A stretch of 64,000 bases of DNA, taken from positions 8,308,318-8,372,317 of the forward strand of contig NC_133301.1 in the NCBI RefSeq assembly GCF_005239225.2. Reading direction: 5' to 3'. This stretch comes from Populus alba. Lineage: Eukaryota; Streptophyta; Magnoliopsida; Malpighiales; Salicaceae. Made by a program: the position numbers and the translations under genes. Below the pieces are notes generated by a model. The model did not search any database. It saw only the letters and a list, made by a program, of their open reading frames with translations, and was not told where the DNA came from. Shown in pieces: positions 43,051-55,314 of the stretch; position 1 is the stretch's first letter, and every line of letters starts with the position of its first letter.

Positions 43051-46000
43051 TTACATTTTGATCCATTCAGAACCATCGATGAAGGTAAGTGAGGTAAAGG
43101 GCTTAGCTTCCGAGTCAGTGAGTTCTCTCGACCATGACACTCTCCCTGCGAAGCTTGCTCCAGGCCCCGTGCATTTGTATTGCCCATAGAACACCGTCCT
43201 GCCAAGAAACAAATCATAGCAAGGAACCCGAATAATTAACGTCATTAGCAATATAATTTATATTATTTTCTAGAAATAGTAATATCTCAATAATATACAC
43301 TTATTAACGTTTTTAATTAAATGATTAAGGGTAAATAAATATATGGCATGCATACTGAATTATAGTTGGAAATGCAGAGAGAGAGAGAGAGAGAGAGATT
43401 TACAATTCACGGTTAGGATCTCCCCAATTATACCAGCCCTTGGGAATGATGATGTTGTCCATGTAAGTGTAAGCAAAGACGACCCGAGAAAAGGGGCCCC
43501 ACGCCCTCCCAAGGTAAAGAGCACCTGACCCCGTGACCTTACAGTTCACAAATGAGAAGCCCGTGTCTTCTAGAAGACTGCTCCTGCCTTGTGCCGTTAG
43601 GGCCCCAGTGAATTGAGCTATTGCATGCACGTGACACCCCTTCATTCACACCATATCATATCGTTAATTATTTAATTCTGCTATTTAGGACACAACTCCT
43701 TGCATCCTTCATTTCGGTCGACTTCGACAGTGTGGTAGTGGTTGCTTTTCAAATAGCTTTTTGTGCCGAAATACATGCAAATGATGTTTTTTTATTTTTT
43801 AAAAATTATTTTTGACATCAGCACATCAAAACGATCCAAAAAGTACAACCGTAACTCAATTTTAGCAAAAAAAAAAAATTTAAAATTTGCCAAAACACAG
43901 TTACAAACGCAAAAACAAACACTTCCTTCATTCAAGAGGTTGTAATGGTTTTTTTTTTTCTTCTTTATTCAACTTTCAATACATAAAATAAATGCATGAA
44001 TTAAAAAATCATCAAAAAATAAAAGAGCAAGAAAAAGTGGTCGGTTAATCGTATTTTAACTATCATAAAGGACAATTTTAGAGTCAATGACTTCATGTTA
44101 AAGAGGAGAGTTTGATAAAAATGATATTTCACTTTGAAACTATCTTAAAAAGTAGATATGAATTTGAAAAGTTACTTTTTTATTCAATTGGATTTTGGTT
44201 GTTTTTTCCAAGTTATTTAGGCTTTTTGAAGGTTTGAAATGAGTTTATTGAAATTCCAATAATGTTTTGTGCAAGTTGAAAATAATATTTTAAGAATCCA
44301 AACTTGGATCCTAACTTTTCTGTCATATGAGATGGTCAAAAAGTGAATTAGTTAATAATGATGGTGTTTCATTCCTAAACTTTTTCTTAGATATTTTTTT
44401 ATATATATATATAAATATCTTTTGAATCAATTTATTAAATTAATATTTAAATGGTTGTACAATTATGCCATTATTTTTCAGAATATTAGGCCTTATAATG
44501 ATGGTGTTGTGGATTGATCTCCTATATATATGATTTTTAAAATATATTTTTTTATTAATATTGAAAAATAATAAAATATCTATTAAAAAAAATTGTTGTA
44601 TATTTTTTATATAATTTTTTCAATTTTATTATTCTCAATTTTTTTTATATTGGTGCGTAAAAATAATTGATTCATTGATTTTTTTTATTTTTATAAATAA
44701 AACTTGTCTTCACTATTATAATAATTCTTTACTTAAAAAACAATTCTTTTAATAAAAAAAATATCCATCTAAACATAAAATAAATGCATGAAAGAGAAAT
44801 GAGGATTTTAATTAAAAATATTTCCTTTTTAGTTCATACTGTTATAGTTTTTTTTAATATCTTTTTATGATTGCCATTAATTTTTATCCAAAAAATTATG
44901 ATGCAAATAAAAAAAAGACATTTTTTCATCAAAATAAAAATTACATGAATTAAAAGCAATGATTTTTTCTAATAAAAAATATATTTATCTTCTATAATCT
45001 TATTTGTTATATATCTTGCATGCAAATTTTTATTTTTATTTTTATTTTTAGATAATTATTTAAAAAACTTATTTAAAAAAAACAAAGTCTTTTAATCTAA
45101 TTTAACCATGAATCAGGTCACGAGTTAAGTGAATTAACCTGATTTGATTCAGATCTATAAAAACCATCATTGTTCTAATATTTTTTTTTAAAAAAAAAAA
45201 TAAAAAAATTTGCAAAGATGTCATTTTGATAAAATTTTTAAAAAATGTTGATTGAGTGACTCAAATGGCGAGTAATTTTATATATCTAGTCAATCAAATT
45301 ACATTATATCAACTCTAACCCAATTTAATTTAAAAGATAGACAAGTCTAAAGGTTGGATTAGCAGGTGAATGAGTTGACTTGTACATCAATATTAATTAA
45401 ACAACCCAACTAAAAACTTTCTAAGGTAGTGCACAAGTAACTTAATTACTATAGTTCTCAACCATTTCTCTTTTTCTCAAACAAAAAACCCTAAAAAACA
45501 CCACCCTTCTATAAAACAGTTCAGTAGCTTTCTCTTGTATTTCTCTCCAACAACACCTTTATTTCTTTGTAGTTTAGATCATATTAGTTCTGTCTTTTGT
45601 GTCTAAAGATTTAGATCTCTTGTGTTTAGATTTATCTTATTGTTTATATGATATTTTTTTTTTGCCTCAGCTGGTCATCATGATTTTTCTCTTTTTAATA
45701 AAGGATTGAATATTATTTAATATTTTATGAAGCAAATTAACATTCAATAGTTTTGAATCATCCATCAATGAAGTATAAGACTCGTTTCTTCATTGATTTA
45801 TGATATAATAATAATATAGATTTATTTGTAATTAAATAGCTATTTTCCTTCCTCAGAAAATAATAATAATAATGATAATAACAATAATAAATCACAATTA
45901 AAAGCAATTAATTAGTAATCTAACCTCAAATAAGGACAACCCGTTACCAAAAATGAAATCCACGGATCCTTCAATGTAGCAATCCTTGTAATAATGCCTG

Positions 46001-47092
46001 CCCACATGATCATATAGTGTGTCCTGCGCTCCCAAGAATTTGCACCCCAGGAAAGCTGCTGTATCTGCCGATATTCTCAATGCTACTGCTTGCTGTCCCA
46101 TGGCTCCCGGCGCCGGCAGCGGCGCCGTGTTCTGCACCGCAATTGCCCTTACAACATGAAGCACTCAGAGCAAATATAATATATATTTTGTAGGTTCAGA
46201 GCAAAATATATGTTACCTTGAACGTGATGTTCTTGGCAACAAAAAACGGGGAATTCACAGCAAAAGTAGCCGAACTGTAGGTTCCCATAGGTTGTCCTCT
46301 AGCTCCTGGTGTTTGAGCGGTGTCTCCCCATTGAACGATTGTATTATCTGCTCCTGCTCCTTCCATGGTTATGAAGGATTTTAATGGAGGTATATTCACC
46401 TTTTCTCTGTAAAAGCATGCAAGAACATGTATCCTTGATCAATTTTCATTGATTTTGAAGGGGAGTTTTGTCAGCTAAAACAAGCTACAGTGCCTGGTTG
46501 ATCCAACAGCATCCACACCGACAGTTTTGAGAAAAAAGAAGACTGTATATCTAAGCTGGTAGTTCATAGTTGCTTAAGAGCTGTTAACCACATAATTTTC
46601 TAGAAAATTAAAGTAAAAAAAAATATATGGAAGTTTCCTATTCAATGCAATATTTTTAGGCATGAATTTTAAAAAATAATATTGATTAAGGAAAATCATA
46701 AAGTTTAAAAAATTCTTTAGGCGTAAAAAATAATAATAATTCAAGATAAAACTTCAAACATTATAAAAACAAATTCATACAATATTCCATCATTAAAAAC
46801 ATTTATATAGCTATTTTTTAATATAGAGTGGGGGCCCATGCCACGTGGCCTTATTCCAATCATCGAGATTGGCACTAGCTTTAAAATCACAGAGAATTTA
46901 ACAATATTCCATCTAAAATTAGGAGAATCTCACTTTTCCTGGTAGCTGACATTGTTAGTTCTTTTTTTGCTCTTATTTTAATTCTAAGTGGAAAATAACA
47001 TATACTTATTTTTACTGAAAATAATACATTTGTTGTCGGCTTATAATTTATTCGAACAACAATATGTATTTAATGACTTTATGAAATTCAAG

Positions 47093-47136
<44 letters not shown>

Positions 47137-48206
47137 GTTGATGAATTTACTATCTCGCTTTATAGCTATGAATTAATAAAGTAAAATTTATTTTTTGGAT
47201 TTTAGAACTCTAAATCTTAGGATGAAATAGTAAATTTGTTTAAATTCCTCGTCAAATTCCTACATAAATAAAACTCAATTAAAGACATATCACTAAAATT
47301 TAATTTTTATTGGATTAGATTTGATGAATAGTTTTATATTACTTTTTAATATAAATTTTTGAATGAAAATCTTCAAAAACCTGTTTAATTTTATTAATTT
47401 GATAAAAATAAAATAAAGATATAAGATTTAAAGTCATGAGCACTTAAATACTAAATAATATAATTATCTCAACATAAAAAAATACTTAAGCTTTTAAATA
47501 ATATTATAAAAAAGGTTTTATATTAGTTTGTAATAAGAAGAAGATCCCTTTCAAAATCATTTTTCTATAGAAATATAAAACTGAAGCCTGATAAAAGTTT
47601 GAATTAGTGGATTGAGGGAGCGATTCTTTGAACAGCCGTTGTGTTTAGAAATTCAGCTGTGGAGGAACCATCAATTCAATTCAATTCAATGCATATGGAT
47701 TGATTTCCTATCGCTTCAAAAGGTAAAACAACACAAAAGAACATACACAGGCAAACTCCAGAGATGTTTCTGCAGAATCAGACCAGTTTGTAAAGGCTAA
47801 TGCAGAGCACGCAACGAGGAAAAGATGGAGATAAAACTCACTTGTAAACTCCTGCACGGATTTTTATGATCACCCTCACAAGATTGATGAACGGAAGAGA
47901 ATCAATTGCCTCTTGAATTGTTGTGAAGTCGCCGGCGGAGGGATTCTTGGCGACAATAAGGGTGTAAGAAGGGAAAATCTTATTCTTTGCTGCTTTGAAA
48001 ACAGAGTGTTTAAGGCTACCAACGAACGTGACCCACTTCATGAATTGCTGCTCCGAGAATTGAACTCTGCTCGCATTCATCATCGGTGGCACTCCCCGAG
48101 GATTTCTTGTTCTTAACCCTTTGGTGTGGCACAGTGTTTGGCCGGAATTGAGGAGGAGGATAGCAAGAACGAAGAGGTGGACAGAGCTGTATCGACTGTT
48201 TGACAT
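43051..48206 (-). CDS. PME53: Pectinesterase, PME53-like, secreted (no PRO inhibitor domain)
   Basis: Five exons on the minus strand: 48206-47842, 46406-46217, 46131-45925, 43639-43404 and 43198-43051. All are GT-AG and in phase, giving 381 residues. It demethylesterifies homogalacturonan in the cell wall. A hydrophobic signal peptide (about residues 1-27, ending near GQTLCH) is followed directly by the catalytic domain. There is no N-terminal PMEI region, so it belongs to the shorter class. Catalytic signatures are present: QAVAL with Gln199, QDTLY with Gln221 and Asp222, DFIFG with Asp243, and LGRAW with Arg299 and Trp301. The sequence closely parallels Arabidopsis pectinesterase 53 as recalled, which supports the exon joins. 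An in-frame ATG at 48239 would add 11 residues, but the chosen start gives the better signal peptide. Intron 3 is 2.3 kb and carries a MITE-like insertion. The exon 4 donor (GTAAAT) abuts a CT microsatellite. Confidence 0.93.
43376..43398. repeat. (GA)n microsatellite beside the PME53 exon 4 donor
   Basis: An uninterrupted AG run, read as CT on the transcribed strand, beginning a few bases inside intron 4 after the GTAAAT donor. Confidence 0.95.
43733..43930 (+). mobile_element. MITE-like element, copy B, inside PME53 intron 3
   Basis: Starts GTGGTAGTGGTTGCTTTTC. It contains CATGCAAATGAT, TTTTTGACATCAGCACATCA, AAACGATCCAAAAAGTAC and ACTCAATTTTAGC, and ends near GCAAAAACAAACACTTC. It is the reverse complement of copy A at 40210-40430 with modest divergence. 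Size is about 195 bases, with imperfect inverted termini. Confidence 0.7.
47094..47132. repeat. (TA)n microsatellite in PME53 intron 1
   Basis: About 19 uninterrupted TA units. Confidence 0.95.
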
Positions 48207-48287
48207 TGTTGCATGTGAGAAAGTGTGAGCTGTGAACAATGGAAAGAATATTAATGCTGGCTGTGGCTGTGTGGTGCTTCTGTGTGG

Positions 48288-48295
48288 TTTATATA
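48288..48295 (-). promoter_or_regulatory. Probable TATA box of the PME53-like gene
   Basis: Reads TATATAAA on the minus strand, about 82 bases upstream of the chosen start codon. This implies a transcription start near 48260 and a 5' leader of about 50 bases. Based on sequence and spacing only. Confidence 0.55.
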
Positions 48296-48299
48296 ACTA

Positions 48300-49460
48300 A
48301 TTTGTTTTTTAGGAGGGCAGCCTATTCGACGCCATTTAGGTATCTCTGCATTTGAAAACATAATACCTAGAACTAGAACTACTAGCAGCCAATAACATGG
48401 TGCCATAACTTGAATCGAAGCTCTTTCACCACCGAACCAAACCACTAGTTTTACTTTACGTGGAAAGGGGTGTCCACAATCATACACATGAGGGAAGAAG
48501 AGGTCACGGGCGGTGCTTCCGCTAGGAGACAGAGAGGAGCGAACAATCTAGGCCACAAATGGTAGCACTTTTTGTCTTAAAAAAATGGACAGATACGATT
48601 TCAAACAGCCCGTATTCTTTTTCTTCTTGTTTTTGTGCTCGTGAACCTCTGCTTCTGTTTGCGTGTGGAGGTGAATATTCCTTTGGAATGATGGGCTTTG
48701 TTTCCCTGCATACCCTCTTCTGGGGCTCTTGGGTGCCTCTCTTTGTATCATGAGTCATGACATTGGCCACGAATAAAACCTAGTTAATGGGACTAAAAAG
48801 GTTAGGATAATTAAGCATTTTATCGTAATTTGAGCACTTTGTATGGTTCAGATCAATCCGGCTGCCCGTAGAAAAGTAATATTTGATTGAAGCGTGGAGA
48901 GGCGTTCCGACAGTCGGTTCCAAGATGACTTTTTTAAATTGCAAGCACATTGGGTTTTTGGTAAAGAGATAGGCCACTTCCTCTTCTATGAAAAAAAAAA
49001 AAACGAAAAAAAAAAAGAAAGAAAGATGATTTCTAAGAGTTCAATAAAATAAAGTGATCTTAATTTTTCCAATAAAAAAGATGTAGTTTTTTAGTACAAT
49101 GAAAAGTAAATTTCATAAAACTTTTTTAAAGTAAAATATTTATGAACCAATCTTGTTTTTTAGATGGCTAACAGAGTCACTTAAATAAATAATATGATAT
49201 AAGTTTTTAAATTTTAATGTTGTTCTAGAGAGAACAAACAAAGATATTGTGTGAGAAAGTTTTTTTTTTTCTAACTAACTGACATAAAAAATAATAGAGA
49301 GTCCATTTTCTATTAACCATTTTATACTTATATTGATGGAGAGTCATAAACTTATCAGAACTCTTTCAAATAAGAGTCCTAGAATTAAAGTTGGCTCTGC
49401 AAACTTAATCCTGAGACCAAAAAAAAAAGCATATGTGAGGAATGTTATATTAAACTTGTT
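48300..49460. other. Upstream flank of PME53, gene-free
   Basis: No gene recognised. Short open frames on both strands at 48520-48770 have no recognisable domain. Confidence 0.45.
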
Positions 49461-49469
49461 ATCAAAACT

Positions 49470-51060
49470 AACATAATATTATTGTTAGTTTATATATCCT
49501 GTAGCTAATCAGTTGGTTACATGTGGTACTATTTTATTCATGTAGAACAAATTTAGTTTTATTAAATAAAGATATTATTTATCTTTAATATTCATTTATA
49601 TTTAATTTATGAATTTAATGTTTGATAAATGAATCTAGAGTAAAGATAAAGTTCATAAAACAAAAACACTTTGCAAATGAAATTATAAAGATGTTATAAT
49701 TATCTTTCTATTGCATCAAAAGTGTTGTTTCTAATGTTCCTGGTCAATTATCTCTTAATAATGAATATTTATTAGAGTTGTTGAGACAAGTACATATTAT
49801 GTTCTTTCCTATATGAAATAAATCAGTTGATCTCATAAGCTGAGGTATAGGGGATACCTAGAACTAATATGTAGGCGTTTGTTAGATGACATATGCACTA
49901 AGCTAACCCGCATGAGAATTCCATATGAATATATCATTTGTGTCTATGGAAAGACTAATGTGACAATTGTGTAAGTGATCTTTAGACTTGAGATCACTAG
50001 ATTATCTTATATATAAAGAGTGTTATTTTTTGATCTCATTACACGCTATCTTGGTAAAGGTAATAAATGGCCAGACATTAGATATAATATAAACTATATA
50101 AAAGTATTTGAGTGATCAATAAATGATTCATCACTCTAGGTGAATCAAGAAAAATGTTCCACATGTTCTCAAATAGTATTGATTGTTAAATCCTTGTGCA
50201 AAGTGGAATGAGATTTGAAAAATATTTCAAATCTTATTCAAATGATTAATGACTATTGTGAACAAATATGATTTGACATGGCAGACACATTCCATGCTAA
50301 AATATTTAAATTATAACATTATTGATGAATGAATAATAATCACATTGAGAATCAGGGAAAATATTTCATATGTTCTTAAATAGTATTGATAGTTAAATCC
50401 TTGCGTAAGGCGGAATGAGATTTGAAAAGAGTTTCAAATCTTATTCAAAAGATCAATGACTATAATGTTGTGAAAAAATATGATTTGACATGGCACACAC
50501 ACCCCATGCTAAAATATTTAAATTAGAATATTATTGATGAATGGATAATAATCACACTGAGAAACCGATTATTGAAAAGTTAAGTCAAACGAATTATAAA
50601 TTTTCTAATACTTAGAGGATCGTGACACATTACTAGACGATGCACTTCAAATATAAATTAATCAATTATTGAATTGATAATAAACTAAATTGTTTACTTT
50701 ATGTAATTCTATTTATTTAGAAGTATAATTTATATTTGGTCCAACATATTAAAACCTAATGGGTCACACACATTAAGAACCATTAGTCAGAAATTAAACT
50801 AAGATAATTGATCAAGTGTGACTTGATTGAAAATAATTTTAGAAATTAAGGACTAAATGGATTTAATTCATGGATTATAAATCTAGTTCTGGAATAATCA
50901 AGTAGGGACTTGAATGATTAAATTTTTAAAATTATCCTTAAATAATATATGGATATTATTTAAGAGGAAAGTTGATATTTTATCATTTATAGGGTTTTTA
51001 GAATTCCTTATAAATATAAAGCTAGGCCTATTATTTTGGTACAGAAAAAAAAAAAAGTTA
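49470..51060 (+). repeat. LTR-like dispersed repeat, copy III (longest)
   Basis: Begins near 49485 with TGTTAGTTTATATATCCTG and continues collinear with the reverse complement of copy II and, in its second half, with copy I. A 207-base internal segment is duplicated in tandem at 50148-50562. The last recognisable motif is TATCATTTATAGGGTTTTTA near 50980. A further block near 51188 (TTAGAGGCCGGACAAGTGGA) resembles 9160-9180 of copy I. No protein-coding capacity is present. Confidence 0.7.
50148..50562 (+). repeat. 207-bp tandem duplication inside LTR-like copy III
   Basis: Copies start near 50148 and 50355. Both contain TTAAATCCTTG, GGAATGAGATTTGAAAA, TTTCAAATCTTATTCAAA, TATGATTTGACATGGCA and CCATGCTAAAATATTTAAAT. 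The other two family members have only one copy of this segment. Confidence 0.8.
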
Positions 51061-51189
51061 TGTCAGATAATTTTTACAAAAAAACTACGTAAACACAAAA
51101 TTAGAGTTAGCACTCTAAACTTAGCAAACCCCTCTCTTCTAAATAGAAATTTAAGAGATTTTTTATTGGTGATTTGTGTGAATTATCAT

Positions 51190-53440
51190 TAGAGGCCGGA
51201 CAAGTGGACGACTTGTAGTTTCCTTTTAAGTTTTGGTTTTGTTTTTTTTAATCATATTTGGTATTTTAGCATACTCTCATACATAAACATCTTGGGTTTC
51301 CTTTTATAATCTTAACATGTATGACACTTTTCACTATTTTAAATAGTCCAAGAAAAAATAGATTAATTTTATTGCATGTATGTGCATCCTGTGATGTATG
51401 TTATAACTTTAGTTATGGGATACATCATAAGGTTTGGCCGGTAATAAAACGCCTTACTTAGCAAAGAAAAAAATTCCAATTTCTTTCATAAAATTTCCAA
51501 TTTTCAAGCTTCCCTTTCTTTAAAAAAAAAATATATGATTTTTTATTTTATTATCCACAGATAATGCCTAAAGTAAATGAACCGTAATAGGTCATTACTT
51601 TTAGGTATCAGTTAGGGATAACGGTTTTTTTTTTTCATGAAAATACTTTGGTTTTCAAAAAATGAAACATTTTTTTTTTCAAAATAAGAATGCATGAGTT
51701 GTCAAGTTTTACTTATGATATAAATAATGATACTAATTATAATCATAAATACTTTGGTCTTCAAGATTGTCCATCAATCATACATGTAGATTAATGAGTC
51801 TTCGAATATTGTTATATACATGTTTTATTGGAGACTATAAGCTAAAAGAAATAAATAATAAGTATGTAAATACACTAATATGTTTTAGGATAAATGAACT
51901 CTAATAGGTCATTATCTTGATAGTGTATGCATTTTGGTCCAATAAAAGTGTCTATTTTGTTAGGTACCTCTAGATCATACTTTCAAGTAGATGAACCGTC
52001 AATAGTCACTATTTTGATACTTAGAACTAAGGTACTAAAAATCACTTAACAAAATACGTATGATCTTTCATCGAGGATAAATGAATTATTACTAGTCGTT
52101 ATCCTGGAATCTTGATTTCATAAACAAGTTTTCAGCAACATCCCTTTTAGGTTTAGGGTTGAATCAACATTAGCCCACATATGTATGCCTTGTTGCTTAA
52201 AAGATCATTACTAAAGCATCAATTGGAGATAACATATCTTATATGGCTAGACTCGAGCATTAATTAAGCATCAATTGGAGATAACATATCTTATATAGCT
52301 AGACTAAAGATAAGTCAATTCACTAATCATTTATGAGATAAAAGTACCATAATAGGCTATTATCCCAAAAGAAATTAGGAATGACAAGACGATTTGACCT
52401 TAGATAAAAGAGACACCGACCTAACCATCCATCCCTTTACTTTAAGGTCTAATCTCGTGCATTATAGCCATTGTCGTGACGTGCACGACGTCAAATGATG
52501 GAGCTGCCTCCTGAAACTGAATAAGGTTTTGGGTTTAATTATAAAATTATGATTTGAGGGAGTTACCATCTAATATTAGAGTCACTAGAAAACTTAATGG
52601 TTTACGAGAGCCTGGGTAAGGAGATTAGTTATGCAAGAGAAAGATGCATCAACCCCAGTGCATTTTATCTATGATAATTTGCATCATTAATTGATCACTA
52701 ATCTAAGACATATTTCTATTTATTGGTTTCATCTAATGGTTCAAAGCAGATCTCCATTCGTAAGGAATTTTTTACCTTATCAGGTTAACTCATAATTGTT
52801 TCAAAACTCAAAATTTAGCATCACAATTATTTGCTAGATACAACCAATTCCTAACATTTATTACTATTAATATATTTAATTTAATATTGCGAGTATACAT
52901 AACATTGCAAAATTGATACCCAAATATTAATTAAACAAACTAATTTTTGTGATATTTTTAAAATTTTGATCAAATCCTAATAGATGATCATAAACTGGTT
53001 ATAATATCTATTTTTGTATTTTTTTTTTAAAACATGATAAAAATGCATTTTTTTTTTTAGAAAGTATGTATGAAATTGTTTTAAAATTTGGCTGTATGCA
53101 ATTAAAATATTTGGGTTAATTAAAACTTTTTATCTCTTTCCTTTTTTTTTTTTACCATCTATTTAATGCAAAATAAAAATAAAATGCAACACACACACGC
53201 ACACACATTCTCTTTTTAGTATATTTTACTCACACACTCCAAAAGTGCATGTTTATTAACCACAAAAAATCAAAATTTAACAATAATTTAAACACACAAT
53301 AAAAATTCAAAAACTTGCAAAATGATCTTTTCAAAAATTGCAAACAGGTTGAAGAGATTGATGGAAACTTAAGAAGGATATTAGAAGATTCTGGGATCGC
53401 TGGAATAGTGACAACATATGGGTTTTTGCACCATTAGCAC
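51190..53440. repeat. Gene-free stretch with a reiterated 27-bp motif
   Basis: A motif close to AAATGAACCGTAATAGGTCA-TTATC occurs at 51575-51600, 51891-51918, 51989-52016, 52079-52107 and 52338-52366. All are on the plus strand with irregular spacing. A separate 52-base tandem duplication lies at 52216-52319, each copy starting GCATCAATTGGAGATAACAT. No open frame of note. It may be the inside of a non-autonomous retroelement. Confidence 0.5.
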
Positions 53441-55219
53441 CAGCGACGCTTGGGTTTATGCACCATCATTAGGAAGGAAAAACAATGGGTGGATCAAGTA
53501 GATCTCATATTCTTCTCAGCGGTAAGGGGTATTGCCACCTACAAAACAAAGAAAAACCCATTAACACTTGCTTTTATTTTTTTTTTCTCAAATCTACCTC
53601 TTTCTTTCTCTATTATAACTCTTTTTTTTTTTTTTTATATCATTAGATCTTCTCCTTTCTATTTTTTGTAAACAAGGATTGTTGTGGGTGGAGGGAGGTT
53701 GGTGGTGCTGCCACAAGAAAGAGAAAAAGCAAAGGGAAGTTGTTGTGCTACTGCTGGTGATGATCAAGAGCTACTAATAAAGGGTCATGACTGGTGCTGT
53801 TGAGGGCTCACAAGTTTGTAGAGGAATGGGGTTGCTAGTGCTTCATCGTAGGTTTAATATTAATTATGATTAATTTACAACAAAATAACATTCTTAATTA
53901 TATTGACTCATAAACCTTAATGAGTTAAAGTTTATTTAATCTTAAGCTCAACTCCAATTTATAAATCAAGTTAAGTTTTAACTCATTTAGAGTTCAACTT
54001 GTTTCTTGGCCCACACAATGTTGTGGGTTGATAAAAAAAATTTGAACCTTAAAAAGATGCGTAGGCCTTAAGAAACTATTTGTCATTGTTAGTAAGTTTG
54101 ATATAGTGTTTCAACCTTCAATTCTTTTCACATAACTCATTGCCTAATCTTGGTTTATAATTAACATTGTGAGAGTCATCTTGACGTGATCCAGTTAATT
54201 CGACGGGTCCAAAAACAACACGGATGACCAATAAAAAGTGTGGTTTAACTTTAAAAAAATTCAAGAAGAAATCTTTTATCATTATTATTATTAAGATGAT
54301 AACATATTAGATCGCAACCCATCAAGCCCGCGATTGGGATCATGAACTCATTAAATTTAACAACTTTTTTTTTTTAAGAAACTATTTTTGACTTAATAAT
54401 ATGATAACAAAAATAGGCACTTACATGATTAAACACCAATCAAATATCAGGATATTTATTTAAGATTGCGATAACCTTAAGAAAACAAACTAAAATAAAT
54501 TATGAAGACCAATTCAAAATTAATCAAATATTAAAAGATAAAATTGATAAAAAAACAAAAAGAATTCAATCAAAAGAAAAAAAAAATTTGGAAGAAGGAT
54601 TTAAAAAAAAAAAAACTATTTGATATGGTTATTAAACCGGTGACACCTTCAAACCTCTAGACCCAACTTCTTGCCTAACCTGGATTTAGAATTAACTCGT
54701 GTGAGAGTTGATTTTACATGATCTAGTTGATTTTGACAGGTTCAAAGGTAACTTAAATGGCTAGTAAAAACCTAATTCGATTTTTTTTTCTTTTCAAAAT
54801 GACAATTTTTTTTTTTTTAATATTAAGATAAAAAGATATTTAATTAACTTGAGTTTTGCGGCTGAACTTGTAAAATTAGTAACCTAAGATTATGGACTCT
54901 ACTGAGTTTAAAAACTTTATTTTTTTAACTAATTTTTATTTAATGATATGATATAAAAAAATATATACTTGTAAAAATTAAATATTATTTGTTTTATATT
55001 ATGATAATTTTATAAAAAAATTAAAATAAATAATGATAATTAATTTTAAAATTAGTAAAATATTAAAAGAAGAAATTGAATTGTAAAATTTAAGAGTTTG
55101 AAAAGTTAATGATAATAATAATAAATTTCCAGCGATAGCCACGTATTTGAAGCTAATTTCGAATTTCAGTGCGCGGTCTTCCGTTTGTTTGAATTTGATA
55201 GATACATACTCCTCCTGCT
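53441..55219 (+). repeat. Gene-free AT-rich stretch with satellite-like units
   Basis: Two diverged units of the 35650-36720 family occur at about 54170-54260 and 54710-54790. These are GTGATCCAGTTAATTCGACG and CATGATCTAGTTGATTTTGA, each followed by GGGTCCAAA or GGTTCAAAG and an AATAAAAA or AGTAAAAA stretch. The remainder is AT-rich with poly-A and poly-T runs. No gene. Confidence 0.55.
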
Positions 55220-55248
55220 ATTGTGTAGTCTCCTAACAACTACACAAT
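55220..55248 (+). promoter_or_regulatory. Hairpin-forming inverted repeat upstream of the MKK6 start
   Basis: ATTGTGTAG at 55220-55228 and its exact reverse complement CTACACAAT at 55240-55248 flank an 11-base loop. The start codon lies 67 bases further on, so the repeat is either in the 5' leader or in the core promoter. Confidence 0.45.
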
Positions 55249-55314
55249 TAGGGTGAGGAGCGCTCTTGTCTTTTGAAAATAAAAAAACTAAGAAAGAAAA
55301 CCCTAAGTTCGAAG

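Noticed and set aside
48520..48770. Short open frames on both strands upstream of PME53
   Set aside because: No domain, mutually overlapping, and probably promoter-proximal DNA.
52470..52493. GC-rich near-palindrome with ACGT cores, possible bZIP site
   Set aside because: No gene lies nearby for it to regulate, and the symmetry is imperfect.
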